From assembly GCA_019449635.1 (NCBI GenBank), contig JAGRPI010000025.1:1-55950 (forward strand): DNA of 55,950 nucleotides, in the 5' to 3' direction. This DNA is from Candidatus Ferrigenium bremense (GTDB lineage: Bacteria > Pseudomonadota > Gammaproteobacteria > Burkholderiales > Gallionellaceae). Under the pieces are notes generated by a model. The model was not told the origin of the DNA and made no database searches. It saw only the letters and a list, made by a program, of their open reading frames with translations. Positions within the stretch are counted from its first letter, which is position 1, and the number at the start of each line of letters is the position of its first letter. The position numbers and the translations under genes were made by a program. Shown here piece after piece: positions 36,001 through 43,230 of this stretch.

Positions 36001-37191
36001 TTTCCGCGCCACAATGAAATTGGCCGTGTTGGCGCCCGTATCCAGCTCGGTCGGGATAACGCAGGAGCCGGTATTGGCGCAGAACTGGAACGTGGCCGAG
36101 TAGCTGATGTAGGTGGTGAGTGTTCCCGCAGTCAGCGTCCAGTAGTGGTTGGCACTCTTCGCCGCATCGATCCCCGAACTGGATGAGATCGTATCTGGGT
36201 GATCTCCGGCATCAGCCCGTCCGGTCAGCGTTCCGGACGTCGCGCCAACCATCGACACGGTGACCGGCGCATAGCCGATGCTGTCGCCAACATGGTAGGT
36301 GCAAGTGCTGCCCCCCCCCGGAAATGTCAGCTGCAGATTACCGATAACGTAGCCGCTGGTACGGCTGATGCTGCCCGGACAACTGGCCGCCAGCGTCAGT
36401 GTATTGGCGCCCGTCGTAACGCTACCGCTGCCCAGCGTGAGCGTCCCGCTCGCTGTAATCGGGCCGCTGAGCGTAACACCGGCCGCATTGTTGATCGTGA
36501 GATTGTTGTATGTAGCGTAAGAACCGATAGTTTGTGCCGCAGCACCGTTGAAATTGATAGTACCGGTGCCGCCGGTGGTAAGTGCGCCGCCGCTGGCGAG
36601 ATTACTCCCGATATTGATCGTGCTGGCACCAGTGGAAATCAGTTGAGCGGCAGTGGCAGTGCCCGCAAAAATGATCGAGCCGGGGGTGGTGATAGTACCT
36701 GTGCTCACGGTTACCTGAGAAACGCGTGCAGCCGCAGTACCGCTGGTGATACTGATGCTCGCTGCGATAAGCGTACCGGAGCCTACGTTGAGGGATTTTG
36801 TATTACGGCCTGCAGTACTGTTGGTGGAAGGGTTTATGGTGACAGCATTCGTCACATTCAACGTGATTGCCGGGCCGAGGTTTAACGTGCCGTTACGGGT
36901 TCCGCCGGTAAACGTCACTGAAAGGGCTGCAGAATTGACGTTGACCGTGACCGTGTGGGGAGGATTGGCGGCAGCAATGATGACGGCGTCGGCAGCTCCC
37001 GGAACGGTGGCTGTCGGAAGGCCAACGCACGACCAAGTAGACGCCAGGCTCCAATTGCCGGTGGCTATGGACGTACAAGTTGCCGCATTCACATTTACCG
37101 TGCCCAACAACCCAACGGATGACAGAAGCAGCATGAACGATTTGGCGAGCCGGCTCATGGCTCTTCCCGACGCACCAGCTTGTACGCTCAT
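33037..37191 (-). CDS. mshQ: MshQ-like large pilus-associated surface protein
   Basis: A 1384-residue exported protein in the usual MshQ position. The signal peptide (MSRLAKSFMLLLSSVGLLGTVNVNA core) is followed by Ser/Thr/Gly-rich repeats that look like a parallel beta-helix, as in adhesins (GTLNLGPAITLNVTNAVTI, YNNLTINNAAGVTLSGPI). Residues about 430-640 resemble an L-type lectin/LamG fold (DGMAVVFSD, GGWLGVALDEYGNF). The remainder is the cysteine-containing MshQ/DUF6701 region. It probably sits on or near the pilus tip and contacts surfaces. The coding strand has nine consecutive G at 36319-36311 (residues about 291-294). The start is uncertain between ATG 37191 (after GGGGTGG) and GTG 37218. 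Confidence 0.85.
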   Translation of the reverse strand: MSVQAGASGRAMSRLAKSFMLLLSSVGLLGTVNVNAATCTSIATGNWSLASTWSCVGLPTATVPGAADAVIIAAANPPHTVTVNVNSAALSVTFTGGTRNGTLNLGPAITLNVTNAVTINPSTNSTAGRNTKSLNVGSGTLIAASISITSGTAAARVSQVTVSTGTITTPGSIIFAGTATAAQLISTGASTINIGSNLASGGALTTGGTGTINFNGAAAQTIGSYATYNNLTINNAAGVTLSGPITASGTLTLGSGSVTTGANTLTLAASCPGSISRTSGYVIGNLQLTFPGGGSTCTYHVGDSIGYAPVTVSMVGATSGTLTGRADAGDHPDTISSSSGIDAAKSANHYWTLTAGTLTTYISYSATFQFCANTGSCVIPTELDTGANTANFIVARKFSGAWSMPAIGTRTAYSTQATGITSTSGFGEFAVGGANLCFSDSFAGTLGSNWSVGSKSGTFTPAIVSGRLRLTDATTGQATWATLQRLIPAAGNKVTVEFDHFAYGGTGADGMAVVFSDASVAPAAGAFGGSLGYAQKSNPGSDCVIVGGCPGFAGGWLGVALDEYGNFSNPSEGRYGGTGFIPDSVSVRGSGAGVSGYRFLQGTPALSPGVDGNNVPPGTVAHRYRIIIDHTDSVHAYVSVERDTTSGAGTAYTPLVAPFDVKDPGYSQGNIPASFNLSFTGSTGAATNIHEIKNLNICTAQTLTAPSLHHVQIEHGGSACTSGATPVTVKACADAGCTALYLDSVTVDLTPNAGGGRTWTPAEPVTFSGGSVAMTLANTAAGTVTLGGTATSPTAGYATQCFNGATQTCALVFSACTVDAVEVTALVDTPIFTKLANTAFNLDVVRRGGTPSVTAVELVDASGGTCSSYTALVSTITPTAFNLNNATPRRTVTFTYNDAAPNVKVRMTTSSPASVSCSSDNFAIRPQAYTVTSSASNPGAGGMPVLRAGTDAFSLTATAVYGATQTSGYTGTPRFNASLVFTSLAHLGAVTTATFPPASSGASTASGFKYDEVGNFGLNQYAVYDDAFSTVDSVKGECTPGFSNVLDGNGKYSCQFGSAAAGPFGRFVPDHFTVTGTVSNACASGAFTYMGQSFALAQAGVVQARNSAEGVTANYAGTYAPGSVSFGAEDFDSGIDLGGSLVFTGPPPTPLSGTWAGGVFTLTGGATAVTFARPTAPSGPFEQFNMGLTVTDADVATVPRVAGADFEPGAIGGAATYRSFAGSPLRMRFGRLKLANAHGSELLNLPVPMEAQYWNGSAFVRNAEDSCTQVGAANIGLANYTRNLAAGETVVSTGAAFNAGVGSLTLSKPGAANNGSVDLVVNLGATATEIPCIALTPDPVTGGANLGYLQGKWCGAVYDKDPTARATFGVFKGGNEFMDLRETY

Positions 37192-37297
37192 GCTGCCACC
37201 CCAGAACTTTTGCGCCACATCATATCCATACAGCTTCTTTTCTCCTGACTAACTCAGCCGATCCGGCCACACTTTATTATCCGGGCGGCCCAAGATC

Positions 37298-37729
37298 CTA
37301 TTGCGCGATTGTAGCCGTCATCTGCCGCTCGACGTAGCCCTGCGTTGCCGCCGTGCCCTGTGTTGCGGTTGAAACCAGCCGGTACATGTTGACGGTATGC
37401 GCCGCCTCGGATACCGGCGCATAGCCCCAGCAACTCACGTCTACCGTGAAGACCGACAGGGTACTCGGCGCACCGGGCATCGCCACCGGATTGGATGCAC
37501 CACCCGGCGAACAGATTGCCGCCGGGTTGCTGATCACCTGATACGCGCCCCACTCTATCCCCGCCCGCGCCGCCTGATAGGCCCGCGCGCCAAGCACGTC
37601 CAGCGCAGCACTCTGCTGCTGGGTCGTGGAAAGCGTGACCGCAAACACGCCAAGCGCGGCGATCACCACCAGCAAAAAGATGGCAGAGACCAAGCTGAAA
37701 CCGCGTTGCATCTTATGAATCGTCTTCAT
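37298..37729 (-). CDS. mshP: MSHA minor pseudopilin MshP
   Basis: A 143-residue pseudopilin of the GspK/PilX type. The short leader MKTIHKMQRG precedes FSLVSAIFLLVVIAALGVFAVTLS. The residue at +5 is not Glu, as is usual for MshP. QAARAGIEWGAYQ matches the AaRAG..w motif of this family. ATG 37729 overlaps the mshO stop. It is the last pseudopilin before mshQ. Confidence 0.88.
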   Translation of the reverse strand: MKTIHKMQRGFSLVSAIFLLVVIAALGVFAVTLSTTQQQSAALDVLGARAYQAARAGIEWGAYQVISNPAAICSPGGASNPVAMPGAPSTLSVFTVDVSCWGYAPVSEAAHTVNMYRLVSTATQGTAATQGYVERQMTATIAQ

Positions 37730-38682
37730 GGCTGACTGCTCACATGTGCCGCGCTGTATAGCGTGACGGTTTCGCCTGCTTCGCTGATGCCGAGATTCAT
37801 CGTCACCAGGCCGTAACGCTGCGCGACCACAAACGCATCGTAAGCGAAGCGGCAACTGCTGACGCTCGTTGCCAGCAAGGCGCTGCTCGCCGTTGAAAGT
37901 GGCGCGGCAGCAATGTCTGCCGGCTGTGCAGCCTGGATCGCATATCCGTGGTAACGGCGCAATGTGCCGCCTGTGCCGCCCGAGACGGGGGAACACACAT
38001 AGGTCACCGGGGTGGAAATCACATGAAAGCGATGCCCCGGCGAATCGAAAGGCAACGCATTGGCCGACGTGACATTCACACTATTCGCACCCACCCCGCT
38101 TACCGGGCGGCGGTTATGCGTCGCCGTGGTATTGCCCGCATAGGCATCCGCACCCGTTATTCCGAGGTTGTACACCACGATCTGATCCGTACCGGCGGCG
38201 ATGCCCGTCGGCATCGGCCCCAGCACCTCGAAAGCGTTATCCGTGGCGGATGTAAAGTCTAGCTCGTCCCCGCCCGCCCCCGCGCGATAGCGCCCGCCCC
38301 CTTTGGTCGGCAGAAACTCGATGAAACAAGTAGCAGCACCATCACAGGTACCCGTCACGCGTACGCTGTTCGGTAACGCCAAACGCAGATCGCGGGTGAT
38401 GCGGCGCAACGCGGTATCGGCGATGTCAGTCATGCCGGCGCGGCGCGCAACGTCGATGTATTGTTGAATCGGCGCCTTGAGGAACACCGCGACGATGCCG
38501 CCGATGATGCCGGTGATGACGATCACGATGATCATCTCCACCAGGGTGAAACCCTTACTGGGGAGCAGGGAGTGGGAAGTAGGGAGTGGGGAAAGTGCAA
38601 GGAGAGGCCGGCTAGGAGTGCTGGTTTTTCCACTTTCCACTGAGGCACGAAGTGCCGGTCCACTTTCGACTACCCCGGTCAT
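37726..38682 (-). CDS. mshO: MSHA minor pseudopilin MshO with a 44-residue leader
   Basis: A 318-residue GspJ/PilW-like pseudopilin. The mature protein starts at G44|F45 with FTLVEMIIVIVITGIIGGIVAVF, with Glu at +5. The start codon is fixed by an ATGA overlap with mshD at 38682-38679, so the leader is 44 residues where 6-20 is normal. Leader codons correspond to repeats at 38559-38676, including the GGGAGTGGGAAGT unit also found in bioH. Cysteines in the mature part (SVRVTGTCDGAATCFIEF, TYVCSPVSGG) probably form disulfides. mshP starts in its stop codon. Confidence 0.9.
   Translation of the reverse strand: MTGVVESGPALRASVESGKTSTPSRPLLALSPLPTSHSLLPSKGFTLVEMIIVIVITGIIGGIVAVFLKAPIQQYIDVARRAGMTDIADTALRRITRDLRLALPNSVRVTGTCDGAATCFIEFLPTKGGGRYRAGAGGDELDFTSATDNAFEVLGPMPTGIAAGTDQIVVYNLGITGADAYAGNTTATHNRRPVSGVGANSVNVTSANALPFDSPGHRFHVISTPVTYVCSPVSGGTGGTLRRYHGYAIQAAQPADIAAAPLSTASSALLATSVSSCRFAYDAFVVAQRYGLVTMNLGISEAGETVTLYSAAHVSSQP
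38559..38676. repeat. Repeat block encoding the MshO leader
   Basis: Contains GGGAGTGGGAAGTAGGGAGT (38569-38588), shared with 22641-22753. A second inverted pair has CCACTTTCCACTGAGGCACG (38630-38649) opposite GTGCCGGTCCACTTTCGAC (38652-38670). It begins right after the mature N-terminus code and ends close to the start codon. Confidence 0.8.
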
Positions 38683-39272
38683 GGCAACGTCCTCGGCGCG
38701 TAGCGAGTGCGGATGCCCTCGACTGTCACCGGCTGGCCGTCCGGGCCGGTGACGGTGACGGCGATGAGCAACGCATCTCCCGCAGCCACATTGGGCAATG
38801 TCGCATTACTCACATTGATGCTGGCGGAGTAACCGCTCAATGCCGTAATCGTGTTTCCGGTAACATCCCTGATGCCCCCGTCTGCAACACTGTTAAAGCC
38901 GTGATAATCGTTGACGTTATCGAATGGCGTCGTGGTGTGATAACGCGTTTCGGCTGTAGGCTGCTCGGCAAAGGCATTTTCCGGCCCCATCGCCTCTACG
39001 GTCGAATTGCAGCCGCCACCCCCGACAGTGGCGGAAACGGCAGATGCCGCATTGAGGTCGTCGGGATCACAAAAAGTGAATGGCATCAGTGCCACTTCTT
39101 CCAGCAACGACTCGGCGATCGCCAAGGCTTGCTTATGGACCAGCGGATCGGCGCTGCTTTTTGTGGTGACGTTCAGCACCAGAAGAATCCCCGCCAGCGC
39201 GACGCTGACGATGACGATGAACATGACCAGCTCGATCAGGCTGATACCGCGTTGATTATGGCGAGTGAACAT
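38679..39272 (-). CDS. mshD: MSHA minor pseudopilin MshD
   Basis: A 197-residue pseudopilin of the GspI/PilV type. The leader MFTRHNQRG is cleaved before ISLIELVMFIVIVSVALAGILLVL, with Glu at +5. The early mature motif ALAIAESLLEEVALMPF is characteristic (aesLLEei). The start at ATG 39272 lies inside the mshC 3' end (17-base overlap). The open frame continues upstream only as a shadow of mshC. ATGA overlap with mshO downstream. Confidence 0.9.
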   Translation of the reverse strand: MFTRHNQRGISLIELVMFIVIVSVALAGILLVLNVTTKSSADPLVHKQALAIAESLLEEVALMPFTFCDPDDLNAASAVSATVGGGGCNSTVEAMGPENAFAEQPTAETRYHTTTPFDNVNDYHGFNSVADGGIRDVTGNTITALSGYSASINVSNATLPNVAAGDALLIAVTVTGPDGQPVTVEGIRTRYAPRTLP

Positions 39273-39705
39273 AGCCGGTCTCTGCTTCGACGGTAATTGC
39301 GGTTGCGCCCACAGTGACCAAATCCGCCGCGTTCGGAACTGGTCGACCCAAGGCATCGAAAGTCACCGTCCTGGGAAGTGCTGGCGTAACGGTTACGGAA
39401 TTTGAGATTACACAGCTGACATTGCCTGCCGCCAGCGCGGCGCCGCAGTCCGAAGATGCGGCAGCAGAAATCGTCACACTCACATTACGATGCTGCGCGA
39501 TCGCAACTTTCTGCCCATAACGCAATGCCGCCTTTACCTGATCAGCCGCACCGCGTGATTGAAACGCATTGGTATCAATAAAACGTGGCACGACCGCTAC
39601 TGCAAGAATGCCGACGATGATCATCGTCATCACCAACTCGACCAGCGTAAAGCCGCGCTGATATGGCAGTGCAACATTCAGACCGTTTCCATTCCAGCTA
39701 TTCAT
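39256..39705 (-). CDS. mshC: MSHA minor pseudopilin MshC
   Basis: A 149-residue pseudopilin of the GspH/FimT type. An 18-residue leader (MNSWNGNGLNVALPYQRG) is followed by FTLVELVMTMIIVGILAVAVVPRF. ADQVKAALRYGQKVAIAQHRNVSVTI is typical of the group. Two cysteines (SSDCGAAL, VSCVIS) may pair. It is the first gene after the 395-base gap below mshA and starts the C-D-O-P-Q segment. Confidence 0.88.
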   Translation of the reverse strand: MNSWNGNGLNVALPYQRGFTLVELVMTMIIVGILAVAVVPRFIDTNAFQSRGAADQVKAALRYGQKVAIAQHRNVSVTISAAASSDCGAALAAGNVSCVISNSVTVTPALPRTVTFDALGRPVPNAADLVTVGATAITVEAETGYVHSP

Positions 39706-40100
39706 TTATTCATGCCGCGCCATAAATTCGATATCATATTTCTCTTGTGCCATCCACACGCGAACCAAAACCAGATTGCACGCGTCATGCCAAATGCTGC
39801 CTTGCGGTCTGGTGGCCAATTCTGGGTGATACGCATTGGGTCAGAACGCTCTCAGATTTCCTGGTTATTCAACAGACATGCAAATGTTCAGTGTAGCAAA
39901 AACCACCGGCCGCAATAGAAAATAGTGGGGTGTACAGGGCACATCCAGCCTGAATCTGTTGGCGCATTGAAAAATGGCGGGATTCATCCCGCTCCCAAAA
40001 GCATGGGGAGACCGAAGTCTCCCCATGCTTTGTTTCAGCGTGATGTGTCAAATAACAAGAAAACCGTGATCCACCCCCATCATCCGCTACGCGTGCCAGA
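39706..40100. other. 395-base gap between mshA and mshC
   Basis: No gene is supportable here. It holds the strong hairpin at 39997-40032, a weaker GCGGGAT-TC-ATCCCGC inverted repeat just below it (39978-39993), and AT-rich sequence nearer mshC where a promoter for mshC-D-O-P-Q would be expected. I see no clear -35/-10 pair. Confidence 0.5.
39997..40032 (-). terminator. Hairpin terminator after mshA
   Basis: AAAAGCATGGGGAGAC-CGAA-GTCTCCCCATGCTT is a perfect stem of 14 base pairs with a tetraloop. On the minus strand it is followed by TTTT. It should end or attenuate transcription after the pilin gene, giving abundant short mshA mRNA and less of the downstream minor pseudopilins. Confidence 0.8.
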
Positions 40101-40484
40101 TTAATTGGTCACAGGAACCACAAACGAAACAGGACTAACATTCGTGGCGACCGGGTTGTAATCAATCAAACAATTCGGTGCGGTACCAGTAATTGTGTAT
40201 CCAGTAGTGAGCACTGTACTCGGGTCGACCATAGATTGCGCTAAGGTAGTAGTGCAAGAAGTAACGGATGTTACGACTGTAAACCCCGACACACTGCTGA
40301 CTGCTCTTGCGGCGTAATTAATATTCGCTCCGGATGTTATGGAACCAGCAATCCCTTTCAAGGCAGCCTGTTTCGCATCCGCACTCAAATCCACAAACTT
40401 CGGCAACGCGGTCGCTGCCAGAATCCCAAGAATCACAATTACCATGATTAACTCAATCAGAGTAAAACCAGATTGTCGCTTCAT
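40101..40484 (-). CDS. mshA: Major MSHA-type pilin MshA
   Basis: A 127-residue type IV pilin with the short leader MKRQSG and mature N-terminus [46 protein letters not shown], matching MshA-type pilins ([11 protein letters not shown]). The globular part is short and Thr/Ser/Val-rich, with two cysteines (TSCTTTL and PNCLID) that likely form the C-terminal disulfide loop. AGGAGAG lies a few bases before the ATG, the best ribosome site in the locus. The gene stands apart with 186 bases above and 395 below and its own terminator, as expected for the main subunit. Its base composition is less GC-rich than its neighbours. Confidence 0.85.
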   Translation of the reverse strand: MKRQSGFTLIELIMVIVILGILAATALPKFVDLSADAKQAALKGIAGSITSGANINYAARAVSSVSGFTVVTSVTSCTTTLAQSMVDPSTVLTTGYTITGTAPNCLIDYNPVATNVSPVSFVVPVTN

Positions 40485-40670
40485 TTTTCTCTCCTAAAGT
40501 TTCGAGGCCTGCCCTGCGCCTCATCAAAGGGCCGCAACCCAGATTGTCGAACTTTCACTTTGCCCGCCAAGCTCTTGCCGCAGCAGGAACATTACAGGAC
40601 GATCGCACTGTATTCCAATTCCGGCAAACATGCAACCGCGGCCCTACCAGGAGATGGGTTGATATTCCCG

Positions 40671-41282
40671 CTACATCAATACACGAAGCACGGAAAGAAA
40701 CAGGTAGATGCTGCCCAACAGCAACAACCAGCCGATCCGTTGGGTATGTACAGCAACAAACCGCTCCATTTGATCGCGCGGAATATCCAGCAGCCTGATG
40801 GCGCAATCCGAGGATATCCATTGGTTGGCCGATTCTTCGATACCGCGCAGCAGGCTGGGACGCAGGCAGAGAAACAAACCGACAAACAGCGCAACTGCGG
40901 CGCCGGTCAGCGAGGCAAGCGCCAGGACATCCAGCAACATATCCAGCAGCCGGACCGGCATATAGCCGGACAGGCGTTGCAGCGCGACTGGCTTGTCGAA
41001 CAGCAGGCCGAAATACACAAGGATGTAGCATGCGCCAAAGACAATCAGCACGCCCAGCAGGCGATGGTGCCGATAGAACCAGTGTTCGATGCTGATGCTG
41101 CGATCCAGCAATTGATTCAGATGATCCGTGGAAATCCAGCGGTTCGCCAACCGGTTGGCACGCGCCATGAGATGCGGCTTGAAGATGAGCAGCAGGGAAA
41201 CCGCAACGCCCGTTAACGCGCCGACGATCAAAAAGATTGCCAGTGAACGCCACAAAATAATGCTTACTGAGTTAGCAATCAT
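40671..41282 (-). CDS. Internally duplicated four-helix membrane protein
   Basis: A 203-residue protein of unknown family. It consists of two copies of a ~95-residue unit. Each has a membrane helix, a (R/L)P..L.R....AN.WIS(T/S)D...LLD motif on one side of the membrane, and a second helix (compare NRLANRWISTDHLNQLLD with EESANQWISSDCAIRLLD). Four membrane segments total. It sits between a pseudopilin and mshA, where other MSHA loci have mshF/mshB, but does not look like a pilin. A role in pilus assembly is inferred from position only. Confidence 0.75.
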   Translation of the reverse strand: MIANSVSIILWRSLAIFLIVGALTGVAVSLLLIFKPHLMARANRLANRWISTDHLNQLLDRSISIEHWFYRHHRLLGVLIVFGACYILVYFGLLFDKPVALQRLSGYMPVRLLDMLLDVLALASLTGAAVALFVGLFLCLRPSLLRGIEESANQWISSDCAIRLLDIPRDQMERFVAVHTQRIGWLLLLGSIYLFLSVLRVLM

Positions 41283-41327
41283 GATGTCCCATCGATTGGA
41301 TTGAGTAACATATTTCTCATTATATGC

Positions 41328-41981
41328 TCAGAACCACGAATATGGCTCGACTGGCTCGAACAGCGTACCGGTCAATTCGGCAGGGGCGCTTTGCAGCGAC
41401 GGCAGGCGCGAAACCTCATGGTTTATAGCGACGTGAAACCGTATCCATTTCTTGCCATCCTTGCCCGGCTTGAAGTAATTGGCATTGCGCACGACATAGA
41501 CCAGGTCGCGCGTCTTGAGGTCGAACACCCAGTTGCCGGACCCCACAGTCAGCGTGGTGGGATCGTAGAACTCCCCGGCATAATTGCGTGGCTTTTTCTG
41601 CAGCCAGTTCATCGGGTTGTCCTGCGCCAATAGCGGCACGTCGGACGGCTTGCCGCGCGTCAGGATCTGGCCATATTGCATGGCCAGCGCGCTCTGTATC
41701 GCGCCCGCCACCTCTTCCATGGCGGTCTTCTCGGCCTGTTCCACGTAAAACAGCATACGATTGAGAAACAAGCCCATCATTACCACAACGATGATGATTA
41801 CTACGAGCAGTTCTATGAGCGTGAAACCTCTTGAGGATCGATAACCAGCCACTTGGTTGTCGTTCCTTGACAGCCTAGTGGAATGGCTAGGGGTTTCATC
41901 AGGAGCGGGGAGCGAGGATCGGGTTAAACCAACCCGGCTTCCCGGCTCGCTCGATCCTCGATCTTCGATCCTGGGCCTCAT
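41328..41981 (-). CDS. Type IV pseudopilin with a 52-residue repeat-derived leader
   Basis: A 217-residue pseudopilin in the position of MshF/MshB. Mature N-terminus after RG52 is FTLIELLVVIIIVVVMMGLFLNRMLFYVEQAEKTAMEEVAGAIQSAL, with Glu at +5 and a long GspG-like helix. The start is fixed at ATG 41981 by an ATGA overlap with mshG. The 52-residue leader is written by two adjacent dispersed repeats (41841-41897 and 41903-41971). Upstream in-frame starts lie inside mshG and are less likely. Whether it should be called MshB cannot be decided here. Confidence 0.85.
   Translation of the reverse strand: MRPRIEDRGSSEPGSRVGLTRSSLPAPDETPSHSTRLSRNDNQVAGYRSSRGFTLIELLVVIIIVVVMMGLFLNRMLFYVEQAEKTAMEEVAGAIQSALAMQYGQILTRGKPSDVPLLAQDNPMNWLQKKPRNYAGEFYDPTTLTVGSGNWVFDLKTRDLVYVVRNANYFKPGKDGKKWIRFHVAINHEVSRLPSLQSAPAELTGTLFEPVEPYSWF
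41841..41897. repeat. Dispersed ~58-base element, copy C (in the pseudopilin leader)
   Basis: ATAACCAGCCACTTGGTTG to GGAATGGCTAGGGGTTTC, about 80% like copy B at 30095-30152. In this gene it is read in a different frame (DETPSHSTRLSRND...) from that used in mshL. Confidence 0.85.
41903..41971. repeat. GAGCGAGGATC palindrome in the pseudopilin leader
   Basis: GAGCGGGGAGCGAGGATCGG (41903-41922) is answered by CCGGCTCGCTCGATCCTCGA and related units up to 41971, an imperfect palindrome next to copy C. A similar CTCCTCGCTCC run precedes the folA domain at 1170-1199. Confidence 0.75.
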
Positions 41982-43228
41982 CGATGCATCGCAGCCTTGC
42001 CGAGATCCCACATCGGCAGGAATACCCCGAGGGCGAGTATCAGCACCAATATACCAAGGAACACGATCAGGATCGGTTCAATTTGCGAGCTCAGGGTCTT
42101 TACATCGTATTCGACCTCGCGCTGGTACATGTCGGCCACCTCGAACATCAGCCCGTCCAGATCGCCGGTCTCTTCGCCCACCGCGATCATCTGCAATACC
42201 ACCGGATTGAACATGCCGGCTGCGACCGCGGTGCGCAGGATACTCTCGCCGCGCTCCACACCTTCGCGCATCTGCTCGATGCGGTCGCGCATGAATTCGT
42301 TATCCACCACCATGCTGACCACGCTCAGCCCTTGCAGGATAGGCATCCCGCTCTTGAAGGAAAGCGCTATGCTGCGCGCGAACCGCGCCAAGGTGGATTT
42401 GAGAATGATCTTTCCGGCAATCGGCAGTTTGAATTTGTATCGATCCCACTTGTAGTGCCCATCCGGCGTGTTGATATAGGAGCGAAAGCCCAGCACCGCG
42501 GCGGCAGCCACGGCCAGCATCAGTATCCAGTAGTTCACCATGAATCCGGAAAAACCGATCAGCATTTTGGTCATGAGCGGAAGCTCGGCGTGAAAGCCTT
42601 CAAACACCTTGGCAAACGCGGGAATCACGAACAGGTTGACGATCACGATGGCGATCGCCATGGCCAGCATCACAAAGGTGGGATAGCGCATCGCAGTCTT
42701 GATGCGTTCGCGCATATCGCGTTCGAATTCCAGATGGTCATACAGTCGGATGAAGGTCTCGTCCAGCATGCCGGTCATTTCACCCACCTGCACCATGCTG
42801 ACATAGAATGGCGAAAAGACCTTGGGATGGCGGCGCATGGCCGTGCTGAGTTCGCGCCCGCTGTCCAGGCTTTCGCGCAAATCCTGGATCATTGCGGCAA
42901 AGGTCAGGTTTTGCGTGGATTCCTGCAACCCCGCCAGCGCGCGCATGATGGGCACGCCGGCCTTGAGCAGGGTATACATCTGGCGGCTGAACAGCAGCAG
43001 ATCCATCGGGGTGATGGGTTTCTCGGTGAACAGCCGTTTGAACCAATCCGGCTTGCCCACCGCGCCGCCGGTTGTGCTGCCCGACATAGCGCGGGACGAC
43101 CTGATTTCGGTGGGCGTAATGCCATTTCTCACAAGTTGATCGGCAATGGCCCCGCTATCATCGCCCTCCAGTGTGCCTTCCACCAGCTCGCCGCGCCCAT
43201 CGCGACCCTTGTAGGCGAAAACGCCCAC
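41978..43228 (-). CDS. mshG: MSHA inner-membrane platform protein MshG
   Basis: A 416-residue GspF/PilC family protein at the base of the pilus machine. It starts MGVFAYKGRDGRGELVEGTLE. The first T2SSF domain begins LFSRQMYTLLKAGVPIMRALAGLQES, and a second copy begins RFARSIALSFKSGMPILQGLSVV. Membrane helices lie near 170-190, 220-245 and 385-410 (ILIVFLGILVLILALGVFLPMWDLGKA). The GTG start at 43228 is two bases after the mshE stop. The pseudopilin gene begins in its stop codon. Confidence 0.94.
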   Translation of the reverse strand: MGVFAYKGRDGRGELVEGTLEGDDSGAIADQLVRNGITPTEIRSSRAMSGSTTGGAVGKPDWFKRLFTEKPITPMDLLLFSRQMYTLLKAGVPIMRALAGLQESTQNLTFAAMIQDLRESLDSGRELSTAMRRHPKVFSPFYVSMVQVGEMTGMLDETFIRLYDHLEFERDMRERIKTAMRYPTFVMLAMAIAIVIVNLFVIPAFAKVFEGFHAELPLMTKMLIGFSGFMVNYWILMLAVAAAAVLGFRSYINTPDGHYKWDRYKFKLPIAGKIILKSTLARFARSIALSFKSGMPILQGLSVVSMVVDNEFMRDRIEQMREGVERGESILRTAVAAGMFNPVVLQMIAVGEETGDLDGLMFEVADMYQREVEYDVKTLSSQIEPILIVFLGILVLILALGVFLPMWDLGKAAMHR

Positions 43229-43230
43229 CG

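Noticed and set aside
40485..40670. Sigma-54 promoter before mshA
   Set aside because: A CTGG...TTGCA pair is present on the minus strand, but the GG to GC spacing is 13 bases where 10 is required.
40671..41282. Calling the duplicated membrane protein MshF or MshB
   Set aside because: It has four membrane helices and no prepilin cleavage motif. Position alone is not enough for a name.
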